A DNA stretch of 64,000 nucleotides from contig JAWKON010000017.1 in assembly GCA_041391125.1 (NCBI GenBank), positions 71,732 through 135,731 of the forward strand, given 5' to 3'. This document shows, piece by piece, positions 17,540-25,161 of the stretch. This DNA is from JACKBC01 sp041391125. Lineage in GTDB: Bacteria > Chloroflexota > Anaerolineae > Caldilineales > Caldilineaceae. A model generated the notes under the pieces. The model was not told the DNA's origin. It saw nothing but the letters and a program-made list of their open reading frames with translations, and did no database searches. The translations under genes were made by a program, and so were the position numbers. Every line of letters starts with the position of its first letter. Position 1 is the stretch's first letter.

Positions 17540-19008
17540 ATGCAAGACCCCAATCTACGTTTAATCCCCATTGAGGAAAATCAGCGTCCGGCGCGGCGCA
17601 ATGAGCGCATGGGGCGCAACATTGTGCTGGCCGCGATTTTGACGCTGGCGCTGCTCGTTCGGCGTCATTTATAGCCCGCTGCTGTGGGGCAACCTGCCGG
17701 GCGCGGCGGAAAGCCAACCCGCCCCGTGGCGGCGCGTTCCAAATCGATTCATCGCTCTTTGCCGACCAAGAGGCGCTGGCCGATCTCTATGACCATGTGG
17801 CCAAGTCGGTGGTGAGCATCGATGTGTTGGCCGATGCTTCGAACGTGCAGTTTGGCAACCCCTTTGGCCTGCCGGGCGGCGAAACGCCGCAGATTGGCGG
17901 CCAGGGTTCCGGCTGGATTTATGACAGCGCCGGGCATATTGTGACCAACAACCACGTGGTGGAAAATGCCAATGAAATTACCGTGCGCTTCTTCAACGGG
18001 TACTGGGCCGATGCTGAAGTTGTGGCCACCGACCCCGAAGCCGATCTGGCCGTCATCAAAGTGACGCCGCCCGATGGCATGGAGTGGCAGCCGCTGCCGC
18101 TGGCCAACCCGGACGACATCCGCGTGGGCCACATGGTGATTGCGCTGGGCAATCCTTTCGGCCTAGATAGCACCATGACCACCGGCATTGTGAGCGCGCT
18201 GGGCCGCAGCCAGCCGGCCGGTGAAAGCCGCTACACGCTGCCCGATATTATTCAGACCGACGCCGCTATCAACCCCGGCAACTCGGGGGGGCCGCTGATC
18301 AATTTGAAGGGTGAAGTCGTGGGCGTCAACTTTGCCATCCAGTCGCAGGTGCGCAGCAATTCGGGCGTGGGCTTTACCATTCCGGTCTCCATTGTGCAGC
18401 GGATTGTGCCGGCCCTGATTGAGAATGGCGGCTACAATTATCCCTATCTCGGCATCAGTGGGCAGAGCATTAACCCCACGGTGGCCAAGGCGCATGACAT
18501 GCAGAACACGCAGTTGGGCGTCTATGTGGCGGAAGTGATCCGCGGCGGCCCGTCGGATGAGGCCGGCATTGTGGGCAGCGAAGACAATGGCGACATTGTT
18601 ATTGCCATCGATGATCAGCCGGTGGGTGGTTTTGAAGATCTGGTTGGCTATTTGGTGACTGAGACCGCGCCGGGCCAAACCGTAACGCTGACCGTATTGC
18701 GCGATGGGGAACAGCTTCAGCTTCCCGTCACGCTGGGCGAGCGGCCCAATTCGCGCCAACTGGTGAATAGCCGCAGTTCGGGTTCCGGCCAGTCCGGCCC
18801 GGTGAATGCCCGCCAGGCCATTGAACTGGCAGAGCAGGCCGTGGTTGACGGCAACCTGGTGGAAGGCGACATCATCCAGCGCATTGTGACACCGGGTGAA
18901 TCCAATGGCGTTGAGGTGTGGGAAGTGGAGCTGACCACCGATACGCAGACCGCCCATGTGACCGTTGAACGCGAAACCGGTGAAATTTTGCAGGTTGTTG
19001 TAGAGTAG
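17540..19008 (+). CDS. HtrA/DegQ-type serine protease with PDZ and C-terminal PepSY-like domain (two frameshifts near N-terminus)
   Basis: Membrane-anchored quality-control protease. The start is ATG 17540, preceded by 'gaggag'. The N-terminal membrane segment (MGRNIVLAAILTLALLV) is in one frame. The frame shifts near 17660 (GVIYSPLLWGNLPGAAE) and again near 17727 (GGAFQIDSSLFADQEALA). From there it is open to 19008. If these are read errors, the protein is about 490 residues. The catalytic triad is intact: His codon at 17953 (NNHVVEN), Asp at 18043 (EADLAVIK) and Ser at 18283 (NPGNSGGPL). One PDZ domain spans about 18430-18760. The last 65 residues (ARQAIELAEQAV to HVTVERETGEILQVV) match a PepSY-type fold, an unusual addition for HtrA. 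The shortest intact frame starts with GTG 17797. Confidence 0.85.
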
Positions 19009-19037
19009 ATTCTCTGCAACGAATTCGGTAATCAATG

Positions 19038-19066
19038 GCGCTCGTGAAGATTCACGGGCGCTTTTT
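19038..19066 (+). terminator. Rho-independent terminator after the HtrA gene
   Basis: The stem 'gcgctcgtga'/'tcacgggcgc' (one mismatch) with an 'agat' loop is followed by five T residues, 30 bases after the protease stop. Confidence 0.75.
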
Positions 19067-19118
19067 ATGTCGTGACAATTGAAATAGCCTCGATAAACAG
19101 GCGAGGCAATGTTATTCT

Positions 19119-19187
19119 ATTGCTTATAGCTGTATTGCTTATCATGGCTGGATCAAAGAGCAATACAGCAATACAGCTATAAGCAAT
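19119..19187. repeat. 20-base inverted repeat
   Basis: The arms 19119-19138 and 19168-19187 are exact complements ('attgcttatagctgtattgc'). A duplicated 'gcaataca' sits beside the second arm. It lies between the HtrA terminator and the aldo/keto reductase. It may be a degenerate small mobile element or a regulatory hairpin. Confidence 0.65.
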
Positions 19188-19334
19188 ACTGCTGGCAGCC
19201 ATCGAACGGTGAATTGGCCGCGTTTGCATGAATTGCCTAACTGAGCCAGAATAACGATATGATTCAAAGAGAAAAAATCTGACGAATCTGCGAAATCTGT
19301 TGATCGAAATATTTCTATGCAAAAGGAGGCGCTT

Positions 19335-20353
19335 GTGGAATATCGTCGCATGGGGCGAACGGGACTCAAGGTATCTGAAATTTGTTTGGGCACGATGACC
19401 TTTGGCCACAGCACGGATGAGGCGGAGGCCAAACGCATTGTGGATCTGGCCTTTGACGCCGGCATCAACTTTTTTGATACGGCCAATTCCTACGCCGAAA
19501 GTCGCTCTGAAACCATCCTCGGCAAGGTGTTGCAGGGGCGACGGCATGAGGCCATTGTGGCCACCAAAGTCTTCAACCCAATGGGCCGCGATCCGAATCA
19601 GTCCGGCATGTCGCGGGTGCATATTATGCAGGCCATAGAAGCCAGCTTGCGCCGCATGCAAACGGATTATGTGGATATTTACTACATTCATCACGTGGAT
19701 ACCCAAACGCCATTGGCAGAGATGCTGCGCGCCTTTGACGACCTGGTGACCCAAGGCAAAGTGCGCTACATTGCGTGCAGCAACTATGAGGCGTGGCGGC
19801 TGATGGAAGCGTTGTGGCTCAGCGACTCCAAAGGATGGGCGCGCTTTGAATGTTATCAGCCGCAATATAGCCTGGTCGTGCGCGATATTGAACAGGAGAT
19901 CATTCCGGTCTGTGAATTGAAGGGGCTGGGGTGGTGGTGTGGAGCCCGCTGGCCGGTGGTTTCTTGACCGGCAAATATGCGCCGGGCAAGCGCACCGTCG
20001 AGGGAACGCGCTCGGCCGAAGGTTGGGCCTATCCGCAGCGCTATTTTGCCGCCAATGCCGATGAATCGCTGGCGGCGCTGCTAGAGGTGTCGCAAGAGCT
20101 GGGCAAATCGTCGGCGCAAGTGGCCGTGCGCTGGGTGCTGGAGCAGCCGGCCATTACCAGCGCCATTATCGGCGCGCGCACGGTGGAACAGGCCAGAGAC
20201 AATATACTGGCCAGCGGCTGGCGCTTGGCATGGGACGCGCTCAATCGTCTCAACACGGTGTCCGCACTGCCCCACCGCTATCCTCGTTCTATGGAGGAAA
20301 ATATGCACGAACGGCGCAATAGCGCTGTGCAGATGCCGTCGCTGACCGCCTAG
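19335..20353 (+). CDS. Aldo/keto reductase (one frameshift)
   Basis: NADPH-dependent (beta/alpha)8 oxidoreductase. The start is GTG 19335 because 'aaggagg' ends five bases upstream and the protein then opens with EYRRMGRTGLKVSEICLG, the family's usual start. The catalytic residues are visible: Asp and Tyr in FFDTANSYAESRSE, Lys in VATKVFNP and His in YYIHHVD. The frame breaks near 19930, where 'ctggggtggtgg' appears to lack one G of a run. The continuation VVVWSPLAGGFLTGKYAPG is in the next frame and runs to 20353 with the C-terminal NADP-binding SAIIGARTVEQARDNI. The total is about 340 residues, normal for the YghZ/KvBeta-like branch. Sequence error is the likely cause of the break. Confidence 0.87.
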
Positions 20354-20417
20354 CAGGCTGGCGGAGAGAAGAATTTTGGGTTCAACAGGATCACATGTGG
20401 TTAACAAGGGCGAGCGG

Positions 20418-20472
20418 CGGTTGAGTAGGCTGGTGCAGTTTCCAGCCGTATCGAAACCAAAGCGGGTCAACC
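20418..20472. repeat. Dispersed repeat ('ggttgagtaggc ... cgtatcgaaacc' family), copy 2
   Basis: Reads 'ggttgagtaggctgg' then 'gccgtatcgaaacca', the reverse orientation of copy 1. It is followed at 20500-20585 by another periodic word family ('gcggatttggcggatttt'). Nothing else is apparent in 20354-20747. Confidence 0.6.
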
Positions 20473-20747
20473 ACGTGAAACCCTAAAGAGCCAAATTTTG
20501 TACGCGGATTTGGCGGATTTTCGCGGATTTTTTGGCCATTTTGAGGCTGAAATCAGTGAAAATCAGCGTTCATCCGCGTACAGAATTGGTTTTGATTGTT
20601 CTCTCCGACAAGCTGCTAGCATGGGAGTTTAGGTGCTGAGGGATCTCATATTTCGGCTGCGCGCAGCCGAGCTGTGGTTGACAAGCACACCATTGGTTTG
20701 CGGCAGCAAACGCCGAATTGATTCGGTGGTATCTTGCCAAGCTAAAT

Positions 20748-20780
20748 ATAAAAACACCCGCCAAGTTTTACCTGGCGGGC
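20748..20780 (-). terminator. Terminator for the RRM protein gene
   Basis: On the minus strand the stem 'cccgcca ... tggcggg' is followed by a T-rich 'tgttttta', about 85 bases after the RRM gene stop. Confidence 0.65.
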
Positions 20781-20863
20781 GTTCTCTATTTCTTAGCTTT
20801 GGTTTCTACCGCTGGAATGAAAACACCCCTCTTACTGCTTCCACTCCAGACATAGAATCCACT

Positions 20864-21241
20864 TTAGTAGTCGCTGCGATAACTATCGCGGCGGCCACGC
20901 TGATCATCACGTCGGCGACGGTCGCCACCGCGGTCGCCACCGCGGTCGCCACCGCGGAAACCGCCGCGATCGCCGCCAAAACCGCCGCCACCACGGTTCT
21001 CGCGCGGACGCGCCGCATTGACGACAAGCGCGCGACCCTGAAAATCTGCCCCGTTCATGGCCTGAATCGCAGCTTCGGCTTCAGACTGAATCGGCATTTC
21101 TACAAAACAAAAGCCTCTGGAACGACCACTGAATTTATCAGTGATAATCGCCACAGAGTCCACAGTGCCGAAGGCGTTAAATGCTTGCTGAACATCCCCT
21201 TCGGTCGCGCCAAATGATAAATTGCCAACGTACAGTTTCAC
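20864..21241 (-). CDS. RNA-binding protein with one RRM and a Gly/Arg/Asp-rich tail
   Basis: Small single-RRM protein of the bacterial Rbp type. RNP2 is LYVGNL at the very start and RNP1 is RGFCFVEM. The tail from about residue 85 is RG/DR-rich (GGDRGGDRGG), typical of RNA-chaperone-like proteins. I chose GTG 21241, which has 'aaagga' about six bases upstream. A TTG five codons earlier is the alternative. It lies 72 bases downstream of a cold-shock protein gene on the same strand. Both proteins act on RNA structure in related bacteria, so joint cold or stress expression is plausible. Confidence 0.85.
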   Translation of the reverse strand: MKLYVGNLSFGATEGDVQQAFNAFGTVDSVAIITDKFSGRSRGFCFVEMPIQSEAEAAIQAMNGADFQGRALVVNAARPRENRGGGGFGGDRGGFRGGDRGGDRGGDRRRRDDQRGRRDSYRSDY

Positions 21242-21313
21242 TTTCGTTCCTTTCAAATACTAGTTTGCCTAAATATCTATCTGTAGAGGTGCTACGGCAA
21301 ATCCTATACTACC

Positions 21314-21526
21314 CTACACTTTCTCAACGTTGGCAGCTGCCGGTCCCTTAGGACCTTCTTCAATAATGAAGGTGACGCGTTGCCCCTCAGTCAGGCTACG
21401 GAATCCCGGTGCAGTGATGGCGGAATGATGAACAAATACATCTTTGCCTCCTCCGTCACGCTCAATAAATCCATACCCTTTTTGATCGTTGAACCATTTC
21501 ACAGTGCCGCTGATTTTCTCGCTCAT
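21314..21526 (-). CDS. Cold-shock domain protein (CspA family)
   Basis: A 70-residue single-domain OB-fold protein that binds single-stranded RNA and DNA. Both nucleic-acid-binding motifs are intact: KGYGFI and VFVHHSAI. The start GTVKWFNDQ and end GPAAANV are canonical. 'aaggag' precedes the ATG. The 1.16 kb upstream region leaves room for a long structured leader, as in many cold-shock genes, but I cannot assign its parts. Confidence 0.95.
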   Translation of the reverse strand: MSEKISGTVKWFNDQKGYGFIERDGGGKDVFVHHSAITAPGFRSLTEGQRVTFIIEEGPKGPAAANVEKV

Positions 21527-22687
21527 GGGCTTTTCTCCTTGCTGTCCACTCGGCGCCTGCTACCAGTGATCCCCCATACCCTATGACGGGCATGGAGGAT
21601 TGATGACGCTTAACCAGCACGGCCAATTCCCTAATTCTTGGCACAATATCAATTGTTTTGTGTGATGGGATTCATCCAAATTCACTCGTTGCAGTCTACC
21701 GACAGGTCACGCCACGGTCATGCTGCGTCTATACACATCTATCCTTGGCTCTGGCAAAGATGAACAATATGCGCTCATCTTTGCACAACTGCAGTATATT
21801 TCGCGCTGCAGACAACAAGTGCAGCCCATTTCTCCGGCAGCATAACACAACTATCCTATTGACGTGTGGTTCTCTTTCGAAGAGGGTGTGCTAAAAACTG
21901 GGGTTGCATCCGGGTATACTCAATGCTGGGAAAAACGAGAAAACCTGACGCCAGTTGCAAGTGGGTGGTGGATCCTCATTTAGGGCAGAAATAAGTATGC
22001 GGAATTCTAGCATCCGAAATTGAACTCGTGACGTCTTGTAATCTCCATTATAATCCAAGAGTCGCCTGTCGTCAATGGTTATACATGCGATTTTATTCAG
22101 AGAATTCCAAATTGTTTGCAAATCATATTGAAAACGTAGGTTTACAACTGTGATCTGCAAGTTGCGCAGGGTTATCACATATTTTACGTAAACTTTAGCG
22201 TATATAGTTCAACATAAAAGGGAATCCTAAATTCCGCAAAATGGCGATTCCCCTCATGTAGACCCAGCGCGCTCGGGGGGTAAATTAGAGCAACACTTAT
22301 TGGTAGATTTGCCAGATTCAAGTACATACGTTATAACCTTACTGACAGCTTCGATAAGTATCCAAATTCTGTCATTTCCCCCATCCCACACCCATTTAGA
22401 AGTACTGTACCCTTTTGCTCCACCATGTTGTGGACCGTAGACTTACCCATTTAAGGCCAACTCTGGTGAGTCAAATAGAAAAAATGTCATAAATCAGTTG
22501 GGAATATTTTGTGCGCTGGCGTCAGCAGACGACCGGCTTTTTGTTGTCTCCTGCGGCAACTATTCTTCCTCGCAGTATATTGTTCTAGGCTGGCGACGGA
22601 TATATGCAAGCCGTATTTCCAACCGAACCACATCATTACATTTGACCTTTGCCACGGTTTGGCCGCCTAATTCCAAGGAGGAAGTGT
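21527..22687. other. Long AT-rich noncoding region between divergent genes
   Basis: About 1.16 kb separates the cold-shock gene (minus) from the diterpene pair (plus). Open frames here (21891-22178 minus, 22498-22731 plus) lack ribosome sites and recognisable domains. Short palindromes occur around 21790 ('ctgcag ... ctgcag'). 'aaggagg' at 22674-22680 is the ribosome site for the cyclase gene. Promoters for both flanking genes must lie here, but I cannot place them with confidence. Confidence 0.45.
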
Positions 22688-24220
22688 ATGTTTCAAGGCA
22701 TCCAAACGCCCGTCGATGGTTATCTGCATGAGTTGCGCACGCTTGTGCGTGACCTGGGACGTAACGGTGGACAGATTAGCCCGTCTGTTTATGATACGGC
22801 CCAAGTGTTGCGCCTATATCCCCCCTTTGAAGGCGCCGAAGCTGGCTTGGAATGGATTGCCGGCCAGCAACAGGCCGATGGTGGCTGGGGCCATCCCGAT
22901 GTGCCACTAGCCAGAGATGTGCCCACGCTGGCCGCTGTCTTAGCGCTCCATCTTCTGCGGCGCGACCGGGCCGCGCAGGAAATGGTTAAAGCCGGCCTGG
23001 CTTTTTTGCGCAGCCAGGCGGCGCAATGGGCAGATGTGCATTTCGATCTGCTGCCCATTGCGGTTGAGATGATTCTGCCCTACTTAATTGATGAGGCCAA
23101 TGCTGTGGGGCTACATGTGGACCGCTTGCCCTATCGTTGGCTATATCAAGTCAAAGCCAAAAAACAGCAGATGCTTGCCAAAACTCAAATTGCACCGGCG
23201 ACGGCCCCCATGCATTCATGGGAGGCCTTGGGCAACCACGCGCCGCGCAAACTGTTTGATCGCCCGCGCAGCATTGGTCATAGCCCGGCCGCCACGGCGC
23301 AATGGCTCAAAAGCGCCCAGGGTCATCCCGAATTGGCCAATGAGCGCGCTGCGGCCGAAGAATATCTGGAAAATGCAGCAGCAGCGACCGGCATGGATAT
23401 TCCAGGTGTCGTGCCTACTGTGTGGCCGATTACAGGCTTTGAATTGGCCTATGCACCGCATGCGTTACTACTCACAAATATAGTTCATCACCCAGGCATC
23501 AGTAGTGCGCTCGAACCGATCATTTCTCAGGTACACACGATCTTACGGGAGCAAAATGGGCTGAGTTTCGGCCATTATTTCACACCGGATGTGGATGTGA
23601 CTGGTGTTGCGTCTGTAGTTTTGCAAGCCTTTGGTCATTCCGTAGATGCTGATATGTTAATGCAGTTTCGTAACGGTGATCATTTTTACACCTATCAGTA
23701 CGAACTCAATCCCTCTGTCTTTTCCAATGCGCATGCCTTGCACGCTTTGGCAGTAGGCAATCACCGTTTGCCCGCAGTTGAACAGTTTCTCAAGGATCGC
23801 CAATTGATCGATGGGAGATGGATGGCGGATAAGTGGCATAGTTCCTGGATATACACAACGACAGAGGTAATCTACGCGCTAATTCAATGTGGTCGATTAA
23901 CGGAGGTGCGAAAGGCCGGTAAGGCTTTATTGAATGCGCAACATAGTGATGGAGGTTGGGGGAGCGGAGTGCATTCTACAGGGATGGATACAGGTTTTGC
24001 GCTCATTGCGTTACGCGTATTACAGAAAAAGGGTATTGTATCTGAGGCGGAAGGCGCATTGATGCGAGGCTATGATTGGCTGCGACAACAATGCAATTCC
24101 AGTTCTCAGCGAACAGAGTTACTATGGATGGGCAAAGAGCTTTACGCGCCATATCGAGTAGATCGCGTTTATCAGTTATGCGCTATACTCTCTGCTGAAA
24201 TCGAGCGGGTGACCGCGTGA
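22688..24220 (+). CDS. Class II diterpene cyclase (Rv3377c/kolavenyl-diphosphate-synthase-like)
   Basis: Expected to protonate geranylgeranyl diphosphate and cyclise it to a bicyclic (labdane- or halimane/clerodane-type) diphosphate, leaving the diphosphate on. ATG 22688 follows 'aaggagg' closely and gives 510 residues, close to Mycobacterium tuberculosis Rv3377c (about 500). QW-type repeats are at QQADGGWG (61-68) and QHSDGGWG (418-425). The general-acid motif reads DVDVT (301-305) after GHYFTP. This is a D-x-D variant without the third Asp; Rv3377c is also known to deviate there. SNAHALHALA and DKWHSSWIYTT are typical of the class. The stop overlaps the next start (GTGA). The pair resembles the Rv3377c/Rv3378c and Herpetosiphon kolavelool gene pairs. 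The exact product is unknown. Confidence 0.88.
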   Translation: MFQGIQTPVDGYLHELRTLVRDLGRNGGQISPSVYDTAQVLRLYPPFEGAEAGLEWIAGQQQADGGWGHPDVPLARDVPTLAAVLALHLLRRDRAAQEMVKAGLAFLRSQAAQWADVHFDLLPIAVEMILPYLIDEANAVGLHVDRLPYRWLYQVKAKKQQMLAKTQIAPATAPMHSWEALGNHAPRKLFDRPRSIGHSPAATAQWLKSAQGHPELANERAAAEEYLENAAAATGMDIPGVVPTVWPITGFELAYAPHALLLTNIVHHPGISSALEPIISQVHTILREQNGLSFGHYFTPDVDVTGVASVVLQAFGHSVDADMLMQFRNGDHFYTYQYELNPSVFSNAHALHALAVGNHRLPAVEQFLKDRQLIDGRWMADKWHSSWIYTTTEVIYALIQCGRLTEVRKAGKALLNAQHSDGGWGSGVHSTGMDTGFALIALRVLQKKGIVSEAEGALMRGYDWLRQQCNSSSQRTELLWMGKELYAPYRVDRVYQLCAILSAEIERVTA

Positions 24221-25092
24221 ACGAAACCACTATTCCACTACTTGATGAGTTTGTTGCGGGGCCAGTCGAGAACATTCGACAGGTGGCCCCGGAAACCATG
24301 GTATATGCACCTGGGGGTACGCGCCGCAGCGCTGTGTTTTCTAAGATTGAGCCGTGGAGTGAGAAACATATGGTCTGGGCGCGTACATCGCTCATTCATA
24401 ATATCGACTTGATATTCCAACATGGCGTACGTCATATACTTGCACCGGCTGTCACGCCAACTAATGTTCAGGAGGCGCATCAGCACCGGCACAAACTATA
24501 TGCAATGGCTGACTGGGTTCTCGCTGGTGAAGAATCGTTGCAATACTACGCTCGTAATGGGTGGCGAGTACGCATGGTAGGCGGCGAAAATATAGCGGAA
24601 TTGCAGGCGGCTGCTCGGCGCCTAGTGGACAATACTGCACAACGTGCAGAGCACACGTTGTGGTGGCTAATTATGCCAGAACATAATACGTTTTGGAATA
24701 TGTTGTTATCGTCCGCCCACCGTACACCATTCAATATCAGGGAGGAGATCGTTCAAGCAATATTTGGCGAGATAGTGCCACCAGCAACGCTCTTGTTGGC
24801 CTTTGGCAAACCTACATTCTCTTTAGGGTTGCTGCCGCCGTTTTTGTTTGATGAGGTGGAGTGTTATTGGACCCAAAGAGTAGGTTATAGTCTCGATCAA
24901 GAACAGTTGCGGACAGTTTTTTATGATTATGCTTACCTGCGCAAAACGTGGCAACCAGATAAACTAACGCGCGCATATAAAGCGACAGCCCATCAGGCGG
25001 CATGGGAGGAAGGGCCAATACTGGGGCTAGGCATGCGGCTAGGCCCATTTTGGTATCCGGCCCCAATGAGTTCGCCCGCGTGGTTTACATGA
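24217..25092 (+). CDS. Rv3378c-like diterpenyl-diphosphate enzyme (tuberculosinol/kolavelool synthase family)
   Basis: Homologous along its length to M. tuberculosis Rv3378c, a cis-prenyltransferase-fold enzyme that replaces the diphosphate of tuberculosinyl diphosphate by water or adenosine. Shared landmarks are YAPGGTRR near residue 30 (Rv3378c has FDGTRR), LIFQHGVRHILAPA, a REEIVQAIFGEI helix and the C-terminal VFYDYAYLRKTW. The length is 291 residues against about 296. GTG 24217 overlaps the cyclase stop by three bases, implying translational coupling and a shared pathway. The Asp that precedes GTRR in Rv3378c is Gly here (G33), which may alter metal or substrate handling. The likely product is a diterpene alcohol or adduct. 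The downstream hairpin at 25113 ends the operon. Confidence 0.85.
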   Translation: MNETTIPLLDEFVAGPVENIRQVAPETMVYAPGGTRRSAVFSKIEPWSEKHMVWARTSLIHNIDLIFQHGVRHILAPAVTPTNVQEAHQHRHKLYAMADWVLAGEESLQYYARNGWRVRMVGGENIAELQAAARRLVDNTAQRAEHTLWWLIMPEHNTFWNMLLSSAHRTPFNIREEIVQAIFGEIVPPATLLLAFGKPTFSLGLLPPFLFDEVECYWTQRVGYSLDQEQLRTVFYDYAYLRKTWQPDKLTRAYKATAHQAAWEEGPILGLGMRLGPFWYPAPMSSPAWFT

Positions 25093-25112
25093 AGAGCAAT
25101 AGTGCTATTCAA

Positions 25113-25148
25113 CCCCCAAGCGCACTCCTTGCAGAGTGCGCTTGGGGG
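25113..25148. terminator. Bidirectional terminator hairpin between convergent genes
   Basis: The arms 'cccccaagcgcact' (25113-25126) and 'agtgcgcttggggg' (25135-25148) pair perfectly over 14 bases. It sits in the 69-base gap between the diterpene pair (plus) and the histidine kinase (minus). Confidence 0.8.
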
Positions 25149-25161
25149 AACATTCAGCCCC

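Noticed and set aside
21891..22178. 95-codon open frame in the long gap
   Set aside because: Low-complexity, no ribosome site and no recognisable family.
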